The notes beneath the pieces are model-generated. The model searched no databases and was not told where the DNA came from. It worked only from the letters and a program-made list of their open reading frames with translations. A stretch of 64,000 nucleotides of DNA from Sipunculus nudus (Eukaryota > Annelida > Sipuncula > Golfingiida > Sipunculidae), in assembly GCA_026874595.1 (NCBI GenBank), contig CM049318.1, positions 19,877,456 to 19,941,455 on the forward strand, in the 5' to 3' direction. Within the stretch, counting starts at the first letter, position 1; every line of letters begins with the position of its first letter. Below, piece by piece: positions 50,545 to 63,069 of the stretch. Both the position numbers and the translations under genes were made by a program.

Positions 50545-52096
50545 CAGTATTTTTATTCATAAAATCATTTCTGTATATATTTATATTTTATAAATTTCCT
50601 TTATACACAAACTCAACATTAACTGGCAATGGTCAGCCTTAAAAACTTTCAGTTTGTGATGACCCTGGTCTCGTGGTCTTCAACGGCTTTATGGCTTCGC
50701 GTTTAAGCCTTATTTTATGCTCACATGGAACCCAAGTAGATTACAAGTTTGTATAATTTCAACATTTCCTTTTTATATAAGTCAGGTTTATCAGACCAAA
50801 GTCTGTGTCTTGCAAGCATGGAGCTTTGGGGAAATCCGGAGCAGGAGAAGAGCTCAAGAAACGTGAAGATGGCTAGAATGAAAAATGGAAAGATAAACAA
50901 TAAAAATTACTGAGTATCTGTGGAGCAACAGATGAGAAAATACGCGTGAACTTTTAACGCTGGATCATTTGCCTGCCTTTGGTTTAATAGGCAACAATAA
51001 AATAAACAAATTTTTCTATCTCTCGTTACAGCTTAATAAAAATATATCAAGAATTAAAATATCATAACGGGCCAAAACAAATCCAGTGAGTTTGCGGGAT
51101 GGAGATAAATATTTTTCTATTCTTGAAATAGTGGATAGGAACATATTTCGATCCCTTTCAATTATACCTTTTTTTATTTGAAATTTGGCATTACTGATAC
51201 ACCTAAACGTTCAAGGGATTGATACAAAAGCAGCAAATAACTACATACACACGATGGACTTAATTGGCGATCATAAAGAATGAAGGATCGTTGAACCCCC
51301 TGTACATTTGAAAAGCTCGCCGAGCCCTATTAATGAGCACTATAGCATTTGTCACCCCTGCTGATGATATATGGGAAATACCAATACCAGTCGCAACAAG
51401 TAGCATTGACAGGGAAATCACTGTATCCATTCATCTGCGCCGAAAACTATTACGTTAATACCAAGGCTTTCAGCTTAAAATGGAGGTTAAATGTATTGTA
51501 ACGCTCATTTATTAATAAATAATGACCATTACTGTATTCTTTTTATTTTGACTTATTGTATACTAGCGAGGACAGTGACAAAGATCCATTATCAGAAACG
51601 ACAGAGGGTTGTTTTTTTGATGTACGAAGGACTCGATACATATGACTGTCCACAGAATCAATAAATGTAGCCTCATCATGCAGTCAATGTTTTAACATTC
51701 CTATCAAAGCCACGCTCCTTCAAGCATTGTAAACCTTTCGGACGTGTTTAAGAAAATTACCCAAAGTATTTGAATACCATCAAAATAAACTGAGCTACAG
51801 AGTGAAAATAAAATGTGATAACACATGGGTTCACTGGAAAGGTTAGTGTTTTCATTTTTTCACATTTTGCAAGCAAATGTATTATAAAATACCTTTAATT
51901 TATCCGTACCAGAGGTAGTATTGGTATTCATAGTTTAATATCACATGAAACTGGAAAGGTTGTTGTTTACATTTTCACAGGTCTTGCAGAAAAAATATTA
52001 TGATTATACTTTAACGTTATCAATACCAGAGGTAGTACTAGTATATATCGTTTAACTTAATTTAAAAATGGAAAGAGGTCTGATATCGTGTATACT

Positions 52097-52158
<62 letters not shown>

Positions 52159-52818
52159 TCTGTGTATCTCTTTTGTCCGTGTACAATGTATAAGTTATAT
52201 AGAAAATATGGATAGGCTGCCAATAAATCTTACTTAGTGTCGGGAAGAGTCGTATAAATGATTATATATCCCGATCCATGTGCAAATGTTGGACGAAGAT
52301 AATCTTTCAGGGCAGATTTCTGTCTTTAGTAAAATACTCTTTCTTTCTCGTTGAAAAGGATAATTTTAATTGTTTTTTTAATCACGTTTGAAAATTCGAT
52401 TAAAAGTGGAAATGAAACATGGTAGAAGAAACAAATACAGTTTTGGATATATTGTCTAGTAGTTTTATATATTTCTACTGAAAAGTAGCTTCCTTTTGGG
52501 AATGTTTAAATTAGTTAACTTTAAAGAAACTGAGTGAGTGTAATTTAACAATTACACATAAGTGAAAAGTGTCTGGTTTACCATTAATTAAACATACGAG
52601 TCTAATTTGAATTCGAAAAAAAAACTTTTGGGTTGAGTTTAAATGAAGCGGTTTTGCAAGGGATGCTACTCTAAGCTCAAGATATAGTCTTGATTGAATT
52701 TAATTGACATATTGTGCAGCAGCGGTCACGAATCAGGGTAAAGTGTGTCATCCATTTCACTTCTTTTATCGACCAAGGACGTGGTGCCAATGTAACCATT
52801 AATTATGTGTCAATGTCT

Positions 52819-52858
<40 letters not shown>

Positions 52859-55128
52859 TAGATTCAGAAATATTAGTTGGGATTATATTTTTGTGGTTTT
52901 CGTGGATCAAGATAATCCACGAATTCATGATTCCAACGATAAAAAAATCACACGGTCAGAAGATATACGGTATCTTAACGGCAGCTGGTGGTCGATTTTA
53001 TATATATAATTGTTACCGCTGGTTGAGTTTTCAATAAAGATACAAAAATTGTTTATTACTATTTAATCATTGTTTTTGATACATTTATTAAATGCACTGA
53101 ATTGCTTTTCGTAAATTACTATAAAAATACGGGATTTATAAATAGTCTTTTGTCAATTAAATTATTTTCCCTAATATCGTACAAACACGGCCCCCTGATA
53201 TCTTTACAATAAAACAATATCAAAATATAATTTAAACTGAAAACGTATCCCCACATTTCCTCTTATCCACATTTCGGGTTAAAAATTCAAGAACAATACC
53301 ACATTTCTGTCACGCAAATCGGTAGTTCTGACACGCCAAGAACGGTACACAAGTTCTAATGTTCGTAACCACAGCTACCGAGGCACGGCTTTTTCGGAAC
53401 CTGCCTTTTCAATAGAGATTAAACGACACATGGAGGTATTAATATACATAATTTCCTAAAGTTTTCTTTGTCTTTCCACGAATTCAAATACCCCACGATA
53501 TGTGTTTTGTATAAAAACCACGAATTTTTAAGCCCACGATATTATCTGAATCTACAGTATCTTAATTACGTATTATATATGTGTTTATGTCATAAGAAGA
53601 GCCTTAAAAGTTCTTAATTGGCCACTGAAATGTAAGTAGCTTTTAATTTTTAAATAATATAAAATCAACCTGTCAGGGTTCGATAAGGACGCGACATGAA
53701 AGTACTCCGAGGACATCGGCAAAGTAAGCATGATTAATAATCTCAGGCAATTAAATATTGTTAAAAATAAGTTTTGAGTATAAATGGAAAGGTTACCTAA
53801 CTTGTTAAATAAAAATTGTTATTAAAGTATTTGATCAAAAAATAAATATTTGTGTTTTTTTCTTTGAAGATGAATTAATGGAGAGGTATGTAAACATACA
53901 ATAAAAACGATATGTTATTACCAATTATGTTATATAGAGATATAGACATTTCGCAGTTAAACCTTAACACTTCAGCGAGGACCCTCAGCCCCGAAGTTTA
54001 ACGTATCAGCCGCAGGCCACGTCTTACAGCTGGTCTAACGTACACTATTGTCTATTAATATATTCTTATTTCTATTTACTTTATTTATTTTTTTATCCGA
54101 CCAATTCTTTATTATATTTTAACCTAAACGAATGTCCCCTGTTTTCAGATTCATTTTCTATTACTCTCGGTACAAATCCTATGTTCCCATAAATCCTTCG
54201 TGGTTATCCATTAGGACAGAAAATATTTGTAGCTATTATTTCACATCGTTTAATGGAAGCACCTGCTTCTAGTTAATGGCCTTTAGCACGCGAGCAGGAA
54301 ATTCCCCGTCAGACTCGTGTTTTTACACACCCAGGCAGATCATATGAAATGGCACTGCATTTTTAAACCATTCAGTTATTGAATAATTCATGGTCACAAT
54401 CAAGAGGAATGCGCAATATAAGTTTAATATTTTGCATATTTGTTTATACGTTAATTGTAATACAATTATTAAAGAAATATAACAAATTATTTGCATACTC
54501 ATATCATAGACAGTTTATAATTTATAAACTTGATAGGAACGATCGATGAAATTCAGTTATTAACTTATTGACATAAGTTTATTTTCTCGCTGACCTGACG
54601 ATTTAATTTTAGAAATGCGCTAATAAATAAAAAATACTACTGCACATTTTCCTTTTACAGCTCCACAAATGGAAGTCAACGGCAAGTTATATACCCGTGG
54701 TGTTTAGACAACAACAAAATGGAATATTCAGTCACTGCATTCGGTACCCCTGCGTTTATGGTCAATAAGAGCTGACAAGTGAAAGGTTACAAGGTCCCAG
54801 CGGTATTCAGCACTGGCGTACAGGGGTATGTTGGAGAACCCCCATTTGTCCGACTTCGCTGCTTTCATCCTTATCTTGGGCAATATATATTGATTTTAGT
54901 ATCAATTAAAACCGACCAAAAGTGACATAAAACATATATAAACCAGTTCCCGTTTGGTTATTGTGACAACCTAGACATCCGGTCATTAGGCCTTTTATTT
55001 GTTTAATGGGTACCGATAGGATGCAAGTTGTTCAAACCACTTGGAATCTGATGATCGCAGTAAATTCCAGGGGCAACGAATGCAGCCTGATCCTACGTTC
55101 TTCGAGTTGATGATTCCAGCTTACAGCA
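49930..55128. other. No recognised gene; several (AT)n arrays
   Basis: (AT)n lies at about 50496-50542, 52101-52155 and 52822-52857. A TTTTACAG acceptor-like site near 54660 and a second just before 55127 could serve untranslated exons of the next gene. No further lectin-like exon was found between the paralogs. Confidence 0.45.
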
Positions 55129-58100
55129 ATGGGAAATGAAAACATCATCTTCTTAATTTTCCTTGCAATTATCGCCACAACATCACCAGTCCAGAGCAGA
55201 CTATACCGGAAGGTGTACCGTAAATACGATATTCAACAAAACTGGGCTGGCGCCAGGCAGTATTGCCTGGATGCACGTGGTGACCTAGCAACAATCAAGA
55301 CGGAGGAAGAAGCCAAACTTGTCAGAGATTTCCTCGGACCTGATTACAAGTAGGTGGTATATAAGCGTCTGTTCTGAATACTAATTTTTTAATACTGTGG
55401 TAGGTTTCATATTCGCGAGTTTAAAATTTCGCATGATCCTCTTATTCTATGTCTCCAAGGGTCCCTTTTTCGCGATCTCGCCTTAACCTTAATTAACCTA
55501 CACAGAGTACATTATATGAATTAATTATGTCAAATAATATGTGCGCAAAAACGCATCAACCAGATAGGGGTCGAGTGGAACCTCGAACGACAAGAAAGTA
55601 ATGTTAAATACTGGCAGAAAAGTTATTAATATCATTCAAATTAAAATCTTTGATTTACAGGTAACATACAGAATCTATAAGTATTAATAAAATCTGTCTT
55701 TAACCTTTACTTTTTCCTTAGATGACTGGGCCTCCTATTCATCAAAGTATTGTTTTTGCGATAAGTTCGTTTTTGCGAATATTGCGAATTTGAAGCCCTC
55801 GAACAAAATGACGACCACAGTATTATTGTAAGTGTACCCGTGCTGCCACCACTGCTACTAGCATTAACCGGCTGGGTGCAACATACCTTTTTGTCATAGC
55901 TTGTAATTCTTTTTTTGTTTTATAATACTTTCCTAATATTCTTTAAGTGTTTGGGATACATACATTATTTTTCTTCTTGAAACAGCTTGAATGTTTGTAT
56001 ACATTAAAAACTGAAATATTTATAAAATAAATAATACTACTTTTACTGCTGCTTACAATAGTAATAAATAGTTAAGCAAATGATTCCATGAATGAACTAA
56101 TGGCATTAAGTATGAGCTGTGGCGCGTCGAATCAAATCACGAACAGTAATTTCGAATGCATTCAAAAGATGGCGATGTCGGTTGATCCAGACAATGCAGC
56201 ATTTCTTTGGTTGTGTATTATTAATATATTGCACTGACACAGGTGTATGGATGCAAGGATCTACAATATACCATTGGATTTGAAAATTACGACCAATTTG
56301 TGGACGAAACGGGTTATAATTTTTGGAGTGGTCGCATTTGTGAAATTCTAAGTTACCTGGATCATATTTTCGAGGTCGCTATTGTGCAGTGATGACAATA
56401 GTGAGGTAGTTGCAAGGTGGGCTTCCACTTTTTATGTACATGATATGTTCATTTTTTTAAACAGGGGGCACTATTGGCTGGGTCTCTGGAAACGTCCGAG
56501 CTCTGTAGGTAACTACACTTGGATTGATGGGCCAGTCACGTGGGGTGATATTGAAGACAAGCCTAGTTACGGCAGTGAACACTGCGTGCGACTGGTAGAT
56601 GGCTACATCTGGAATAACAAGCGCTGTTCCGTGCTGTACCCGTTCATGTGTCAGTTTTACGAAGGTAATCCTAGTCATAATGCAATAGAATGAGGAACGA
56701 TTAAAAGAAAACATTGAAGGCGTGAGATCTAAAATAATATCAAAGAAAAGAGGGGATAATGTTTTTTTACTTCAGCATACCCATTGTGTAAAGATATGTG
56801 AAATGATTAATATGACACCGCAGAATATTGATAAGAAAACGAATTAATATCATTTCAGTACATTTAATACATGCTTCTTCAGTGAGGTTAAATGTATAAA
56901 ACATGCTTTTTAAAAAAATTCACACAATATATATATATATATATATGTATGTATGCATATATATATATACACGTGTATGTTTTTATAGCTGTCAATATAT
57001 CTGATAACGACTGCGGCAGCACCATGAATCCAGGTATGTACCAAAACCCCTTTTCTGGCATTACCTTTAAATATCAGATGGTTAACTATATGAATGGCCA
57101 TGTAGTATTAGTCAATTTTATATGAGTCATTAAACATGACTTGGGGATTAAACTGGTTACCATCGATACTTTGTTTCCTTCATCTGCCAGTTATATTCTG
57201 GTTGTGCTTGTTTTAACCATAATGAAACCATGGCATGTAGCCGCGTACAGTGTAATGAAATCATTACTGTTTTTTAAAAGGAAGTATGTTTTTTTGAATA
57301 TTTAAACTTTGACTTATAACTGGTGAAAAATGTTGTTTGACTCATCCTTGCCTTGAATATTGAAAAAAATGTAACGATCTTAGTATGATGAGCAACCCAT
57401 GGAACTAGCTAGGTCGCAAGAAATGGATTCTGAAAAATAAGAGTTGATTTTGATCGTGACTGTTATGTCTTATTCGTATGTTATGTTTTTCACTAAATGG
57501 ACACAAGATATCGTTCAGAGGCCATAGCGTTTGTAATGTAATTTATAAGGGGCCTGGATAGTCGAGGGGTAAAACGCTCGGCTCTCTCCGCTGGCGACCC
57601 GGGTTGAGTGGGTTGTAGTTGCCCATCAAAGGCCGATGGTTTTCTCCGCATTCTCTGGTTTCCTCCACCTTTGGACTCTACCGAACGCCACCACCTGTGC
57701 CATGGAAAGTGCCTTGATTAGTTATAACTGTTAGTATAATCAAGTAAAATAAATATGATTATACTTTAATAATGAAAACATTTTGAGGTACCCATTATGG
57801 TGTTGATACTTAATTATGAAGCAAATGAATAGAGGATAATATGGTAATGTTTATTGAAATGTTTATATTTTAACAGCTACGTCAACGTATATGCCTGAAA
57901 CCATAGGTCACACAGTTATCACTAAATCAAGCACACAGGATTTAGTCACCAGACCTCCTCCGGTTGTTATTATTTTTTATGAAGATGACGATGACGATGT
58001 GACGTCATCAGAATATCAAGGTGACATGACGTCATCAGATCAACGAACGAGCGCCAAAGCGGTGGGCGGGACCGCCGGTGTCGCTTTCTTTGTTACATTT

Positions 58101-58181
58101 TTCGTACTCATTATTCTTCTCGATATCAACACCTTCGTGGAGAACATCAGAGCTTTGAAGAGAAACTTGAAATATGCTTGA
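55129..58181 (+). CDS. Single-pass membrane C-type lectin-like protein, paralog 2
   Basis: Four exons: 55129-55349, 56465-56664, 56989-57033, 57877-58181, in phases 2, 1, 1, giving 256 residues. Exon 2 is 200 bp, as in paralog 1. Order: signal peptide (about 1-22); C-type lectin-like domain (about 25-140) with ARQYC, GDLATIKT, YWLGLW, WIDGPVTW, EHCVRL, KRC and FMCQ; a short linker exon; a stalk with a run of five Asp; a transmembrane helix (about 222-237); and a tail ending ALKRNLKYA. The juxtamembrane GDMTSSD-R-SA-A-GG and the tail ALKRNL are shared with paralog 1, which points to a conserved membrane or cytoplasmic function. There is no EPN or QPD motif; WNN stands where WND is usual. AATAAA lies near 58406-58415. 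Confidence 0.87.
56929..56970. repeat. (AT)n array in a lectin-like gene intron
   Basis: AT microsatellite with a TGTATGTATGCA interruption, just before the third exon of paralog 2. Confidence 0.85.
57549..57745 (+). mobile_element. tRNA-derived SINE in the last intron of lectin-like paralog 2
   Basis: The head GGCCTGGATAGTCGAGGGG contains an A-box-like stretch; CCGGGTTGAGTGGG stands at the B-box place. A body containing TGGTTTTCTCCGCATTCTCT then GGTTTCCTCC follows, a block that recurs in invertebrate SINEs with a shared central domain. The 3' end is approximate. Confidence 0.55.
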
Positions 58182-58405
58182 TGCAAGGAGGTGGGATAGG
58201 GCTTGAACCGTATTAGAAGATTATCCTCTTATTTATTCAGCAAAACCTAAGTTAACGACACCTCCGTTTAGCGACCACCTCAAAACAACAACCCCTTCAG
58301 GACCCGATTCTTTTCGGTCTTTAAATAAGACCTCGCTTAGACGGCCAATTCTCATTTTATCGAGATCCTGATGGCAGTCGTAATTTTGACGTATTTCTGC
58401 TTATA

Positions 58406-58415
58406 AATAAATAAA
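58406..58415 (+). promoter_or_regulatory. Polyadenylation signals for lectin-like paralog 2
   Basis: Two overlapping AATAAA hexamers about 225 bases after the stop codon. Confidence 0.5.
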
Positions 58416-58419
58416 ATTT

Positions 58420-60700
58420 CAGTTATTTCATTAATGTTTCACCAATTTTGCAGTATGTGTATAGTCACTTATAAAGACAAAACATAGAGGATATGTCGCT
58501 AAATGTAAACAAGATTTCTCATATGCCAATATACATACCAATTTTAAGTCAAATGTCCTGCATAATGGCGTACACGCATCAGTCACAACTTTGACTTTTA
58601 CAGCTGCGGTTATTACATAAATGTTCTATTTTGTACCACCTTTTTATGATAGAAATAATGTTACATTCCTGCATATTAAATGTTTACATATTCTAATTTT
58701 GAGCATTATTCTAATTATTTAGATCATTTATCCTATTCGTCCTTCCAGACTGATATTTGAAATTTAGAGTGGCGTATTTACCAACTCAATTTGTCATGGG
58801 TGACATCACGGGATTGAAATAAAACCTGATACTTTCATTACAAGAAGACCATGAAATCTTGAAAAGGGAAAACAAGTTAACCATTATTTTTATTTTGCTT
58901 GTGTATGAAGATGAATAAATTTTGACGACGTTAACAGCTTGTTATTGTTCTGCATATTGGTAAACACAGTCGACGTGTGGCTGTTTACCTTAACAAGGCC
59001 GCGTGCCCGGAGGTCCGATTGTGACCCGCAACACGCAATTTTTCAGCGGGTGGGAACATGTATTACATATTTGGGGCCAAGTCAGTCAAGGAATCTCTTG
59101 ATTGACACGTTGTGGCCTGGACGATGCACGCGCTGTGTTTATGTTGACACCTGTGATCGCGCCCGGTCCACTGTTTTAAACACCCGTTTTCAGGAGTAAC
59201 CAAACGGTTTCAGGGCAATATTATGGCATGACAAATTTATTTTAGAGGGAAGAAGTTATTTTTCGTGTAAATTCAACATGCTTTATAGGTGATTGGGCCC
59301 CTTTAAGATAATGATTATGACCGCCGGTATGCCTTGAATGCTTCCGTGTAATAGCAATAAATATTAGCCCATTTTGGATTTAATAAATCGCATTCCATAT
59401 GTTATAAACCCTACAGGTAAACACTACTGCTAACACGTTACGCCTGCCATACTGGAATAATACTCATTTAATTAAATTAATTAATAATTAAACATTATGG
59501 TTTGTTCACACCCCAACCACACACTCATGATATTACTAAAACGTTGTTTTAAACATATTTATTTCAATTGGATTGTACAAGTACGTAGCAAAACCTGCTA
59601 ATAAAACGTTACTCCGTTCACACTGGGATCATAAGATGTCATGGGATTTACATGAAAAGTAATCATTATGGGATGTTTACACTCAGTTCTAATGTTGATA
59701 TCCATCGTGCTTTTCCTCGTGCGTTTTGGAGACACACAAAACTGCCCAAACACAATCTTGCTTTCATATCGCACAGCACAGGATAAATAATATTTACGTA
59801 ATATTGTGTATTATAAACTATTTATTGCATAAAATATTTACAACTGAACTACATCAACCACCTTTTTACTTGTGTTATTAGTACATGTGACAAATGTGAA
59901 TAAAATTTAATCATAAGGCCAAAAATAGGTTTGGTTCTCGGGAACTTGTTTTCAGAAAGCAGTTCAGGCGGGCGGGCGATTTTTTTTTTTACCTTTTTTG
60001 TATGTTTCGATAAAAATGTCACATGATCAGGGGAAAGCTTGATAATTTCATTTTTTATTTTGCTAAACAGGTAAAAGCACTACATACCAAAGGAAATCGT
60101 ATCAAAATTGTACTATTTTATCTTTTTGAAAGAAAAGGTCCAAGCGGCTGGAGCTCAAAATTGAAAAGTTTCTATTTAAAATCCAAACAAAAAATTTTTG
60201 ATGCGGGGGGGGGGGGGGATTTATATTGATGCGCGCGGTGCACGAGAACCATACCTTTTATTTTTTTTGGCCTAACAAACATTTATTATCCATCCGCAGG
60301 TTGGGGAATCGTTTATTATCATGTTTTTTTCATTCCTTGGGAAATATATGAACAAGCTATACAACATTCCTTACACAGCAAAAATGCAAAATACGAAAAG
60401 TTATAACTTGGTTCAATGGTGCGTCATAAATGTCTACTCGATATCTTACATAGGAACAGTGCAAAATATAAAACAGTTATAACTTGATTCAATAGGGCCG
60501 CAAAAATGTCTACACGTTGTGCGTTGATTACATCAATATACATGTAACTATATAGTACAATACATATATAGTTATGTCAACAGAAATGATATGTGTAAAA
60601 ATGTGTATACAATTAAACTAACGAAAGTAAGATCCCTGTAGTATCTTGCAAAGGGTTCTAGATTTTTCTGATAGTCAACAAGGTTAAAACCATGTGAACT
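58420..60700. other. No recognised gene
   Basis: AT-rich spacer with a G14 run at 60205-60218 and a GGCGGGCGGGCG patch near 59968. Open frames across these are artefacts. Confidence 0.45.
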
Positions 60701-60704
60701 TTAA

Positions 60705-60866
60705 AATGAAAACAAGATACTCGAGTTAGCAGGAGTTTTTGAAGTACCATGGCAGTATGAACAAATGGCGGATGATTACATATCGCCAGGTGAACTGGAT
60801 GAAGCTGTACTTCCTGTCTTCACCTGGTCAGTTCAGCAAGTCGGACAACCAGTACCCAAAAGTTAG
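60705..60866 (+). CDS. Possible coding fragment of 53 residues, unknown
   Basis: A plus-strand stretch between stops reads LAGVFEVPWQYEQMADDYIS, then PGELDEAVLPVFTWSVQQVG and QPVPKS before a TAG. Its residue composition looks protein-like, unlike the surroundings. It has no start codon and no convincing splice acceptor, so it could be a last exon, an exon remnant of a retrocopy, or chance. I recognise no family. Confidence 0.25.
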   Translation, partial: NENKILELAGVFEVPWQYEQMADDYISPGELDEAVLPVFTWSVQQVGQPVPKS

Positions 60867-61688
60867 GAAACCTTCAAACATCGACATACCGGGATTTAAT
60901 AATTGTCCTTTTTGTAATTTATCATTTTATTTATGTAGATGGTATCATCCAGGTACACTTAAACCTAGTGCACAAACTGAATTTTCCTGGTTATTTCGTT
61001 TGCTATAATTAACCTCTGGAGTTTTGCCGTACACGGATGTGATATAAATTTGGTCAATAAGCCCGATTTTCCACATAAGGTCGTTGGGGATTACTTAACC
61101 TGTCAGTGATATTATCATGGTCGAAATTAATTCACTGACACTTCTACGTATACCAGTGTATAACATATATGATATCTACAGTTAATAAAATATGATATAA
61201 TATAATATGATATCTGTAATGCAAATATGGGTATTCCTTGTGATAAATATTGCAGGGATTTTAAATTACATTACATTCCCGATATTCACTTATGTTGGAC
61301 GTAGGTAACACTACGGGTAACAGTTTATAACACGTACATAAGCATTGTTACCCGGTGTTTACGTGTGCATTGTACTTTAAGTGGGCCGTATGCTACGCTA
61401 CCTTAGATTAGCCATTGAATCCATCTTAGATTTGCCATTGAATCCATGTTATATAGAGAGGGAGACACAATTGGAAGGAGAATTTGAGCCGGGCGTACAT
61501 GTAATGCTACGTCTTCGGTACGTCTGTACTGTGGTGCCTCTAGTCCGGATAAGGATACCGTATGTATACGGATACGGGCACGCGCATACACATCCGTTTA
61601 GTATGTTTCACCTGTATATTCGTCGTATGGGCGTAAGTTTTTTAAACGCTTGGGAGAGGCATTGTCATATTTCTCCAGCAATGTCAGA
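60867..61688. other. No recognised gene; 3' flank of the modular gene
   Basis: Probably includes the 3' UTR of the minus-strand gene that ends at 61689. A minus-strand AATAAA lies near 60936. The plus-strand open frame at 61381-61692 is not supported. Confidence 0.4.
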
Positions 61689-62915
61689 CTAGTAAAATCC
61701 ATCTGATATCTCCCACTGATTCCAAAATACCTGCACCGTGTATACCCAAGGGCCTGGTATGAATTTCACACTATAGTGCATATTGTCGGTATCGGGATGT
61801 ATTCTCTTCTTGACTGGTATCGGGACAGCTTGATATCCCAACTCATGATACCTGTTTCTTTTCTTCTTGATTGGCACCGGGACTGTTTGAACTCCCAAAA
61901 TACGATCCTGTACAACAGCCCGAGAAGCCGAGAGGTTGAGCCGGCCCAAGGTCTCTCGGATGTATTCATATTTTTGGAAACTGTCAGGAATATATTTAGG
62001 ATACATTGTCTGTAAGCAGGGAGATATTGAATATTGAGGAACATCTTGCATGCCTGTCCTCTCAACGTGTGTAGCAAAATGGACCCGAATAAAGTTAATG
62101 ACGTGATTAATTGACGAGGCTTTTTCTGGAAGTTTCTTTGCAGGGAACTTATGTACTAATGAAGTTACGGTTTCTACGTTCAGGATTTTAGTCCCGGGCG
62201 TATTCTGCGATTCTTGTATCCATTCTTGTGCCTGCGTAAAGATGTCTTTCATCATTACTGTTGGGTGAAAATCCATGAATGCTATGGCATAAGAGCTCCG
62301 GTCACCACGTTCCTCTGGCTCGGCAAAAGGCTTCTTTTTACAAAAGATGCGCAAGAACCGGACCTGGTGTCTAGACGCAAATGTATGAAAGCGTGTCTGA
62401 TCTGGACCAGATTCTTTCGTGTCTAACCAATATGTACACGTTTGAACATTCAAAATATTTTCAGGGATCACTTTGCTTCTCTTATTGAACCACTGAATTG
62501 CGACATTTAAGGGCTCTGAGAACACCTTTTTGTTGAACAAGGACCCCTCTTTCCAGATACGGGGCGAGATGTTGACACAGTACAGGAGCTCGATTTCAGT
62601 TGCACGATCCTCGGGACGTCGTTTGTACCAGACCCGGAGCGCCTGCACCGCAAAGCCATGTATTGTGCCGCCTTTGAAAGAGTCTAAATCTATATGGAAG
62701 TCACTTCTGTTACTCTCAATATATTTCATGTCTCGCACATCGTAGAAAATAATCGTCTCACAAGAGACAACCTTAAACTCGACATGGTCCGTCAACCACT
62801 GATTAGCCTTGTATATCAAATTGTTGAAAGATTCGCACTCATTTTCATTTATATTCTTAGGCAGAAAGTCTGCAAACATCAACTCCCCCTGCTCACCAGT
62901 TCCTGCTGAGGCCAT
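61689..62915 (-). CDS. Four-module protein of unknown family (408 residues)
   Basis: A single open coding exon of 408 residues with no signal peptide or membrane segment. I do not recognise the family. The protein divides into four tandem modules of about 95-110 residues, each with the same order: a short hydrophobic strand (LMFADFLP, LLYCVNISP, IAFMDFHP, ISPCLQTMYP); an amphipathic helix (LIYKANQWL, LNVAIQWFN, IFTQAQEWIQ, YIRETLGRL); a strand with V-NVQT/VETV (VVSCETI 49-55, ILNVQT 154-159, ILNVETV 244-250, ILGVQTV 339-345); then a variable loop and a closing strand (ALRVWY, FLRIF, FIRVHF, TVQVFW). Upstream, a polypyrimidine TTCTTTTGCAG acceptor gives an exon start at 62972, so there is an intron in the 5' UTR. 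Lys/Arg-rich loops lie near 349-371 in module 4. Function unknown. Confidence 0.8.
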   Translation of the reverse strand: MASAGTGEQGELMFADFLPKNINENECESFNNLIYKANQWLTDHVEFKVVSCETIIFYDVRDMKYIESNRSDFHIDLDSFKGGTIHGFAVQALRVWYKRRPEDRATEIELLYCVNISPRIWKEGSLFNKKVFSEPLNVAIQWFNKRSKVIPENILNVQTCTYWLDTKESGPDQTRFHTFASRHQVRFLRIFCKKKPFAEPEERGDRSSYAIAFMDFHPTVMMKDIFTQAQEWIQESQNTPGTKILNVETVTSLVHKFPAKKLPEKASSINHVINFIRVHFATHVERTGMQDVPQYSISPCLQTMYPKYIPDSFQKYEYIRETLGRLNLSASRAVVQDRILGVQTVPVPIKKKRNRYHELGYQAVPIPVKKRIHPDTDNMHYSVKFIPGPWVYTVQVFWNQWEISDGFY

Positions 62916-63069
62916 GATATATTTCTGTAGTACCGGTCAATGGGTCTTCCTTGCAGTACCTGGGCGTGTTTTCTGCAAAAGAATTTAATAACCAGCTTGA
63001 AAAAGACGTAATTACTAGCACGACCGTATATAATAGATATTTTACACGATAATGCTATCATTGCAAGAT

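Noticed and set aside
52714-53037. 107-codon frame
   Set aside because: It reads through an (AT)n array as repeating Tyr-Ile and has no recognisable domain.
45008-55128. A third lectin-like gene between the paralogs
   Set aside because: No further YWLGL, FLCQ or ALKRNL-type coding segment was found in this interval.
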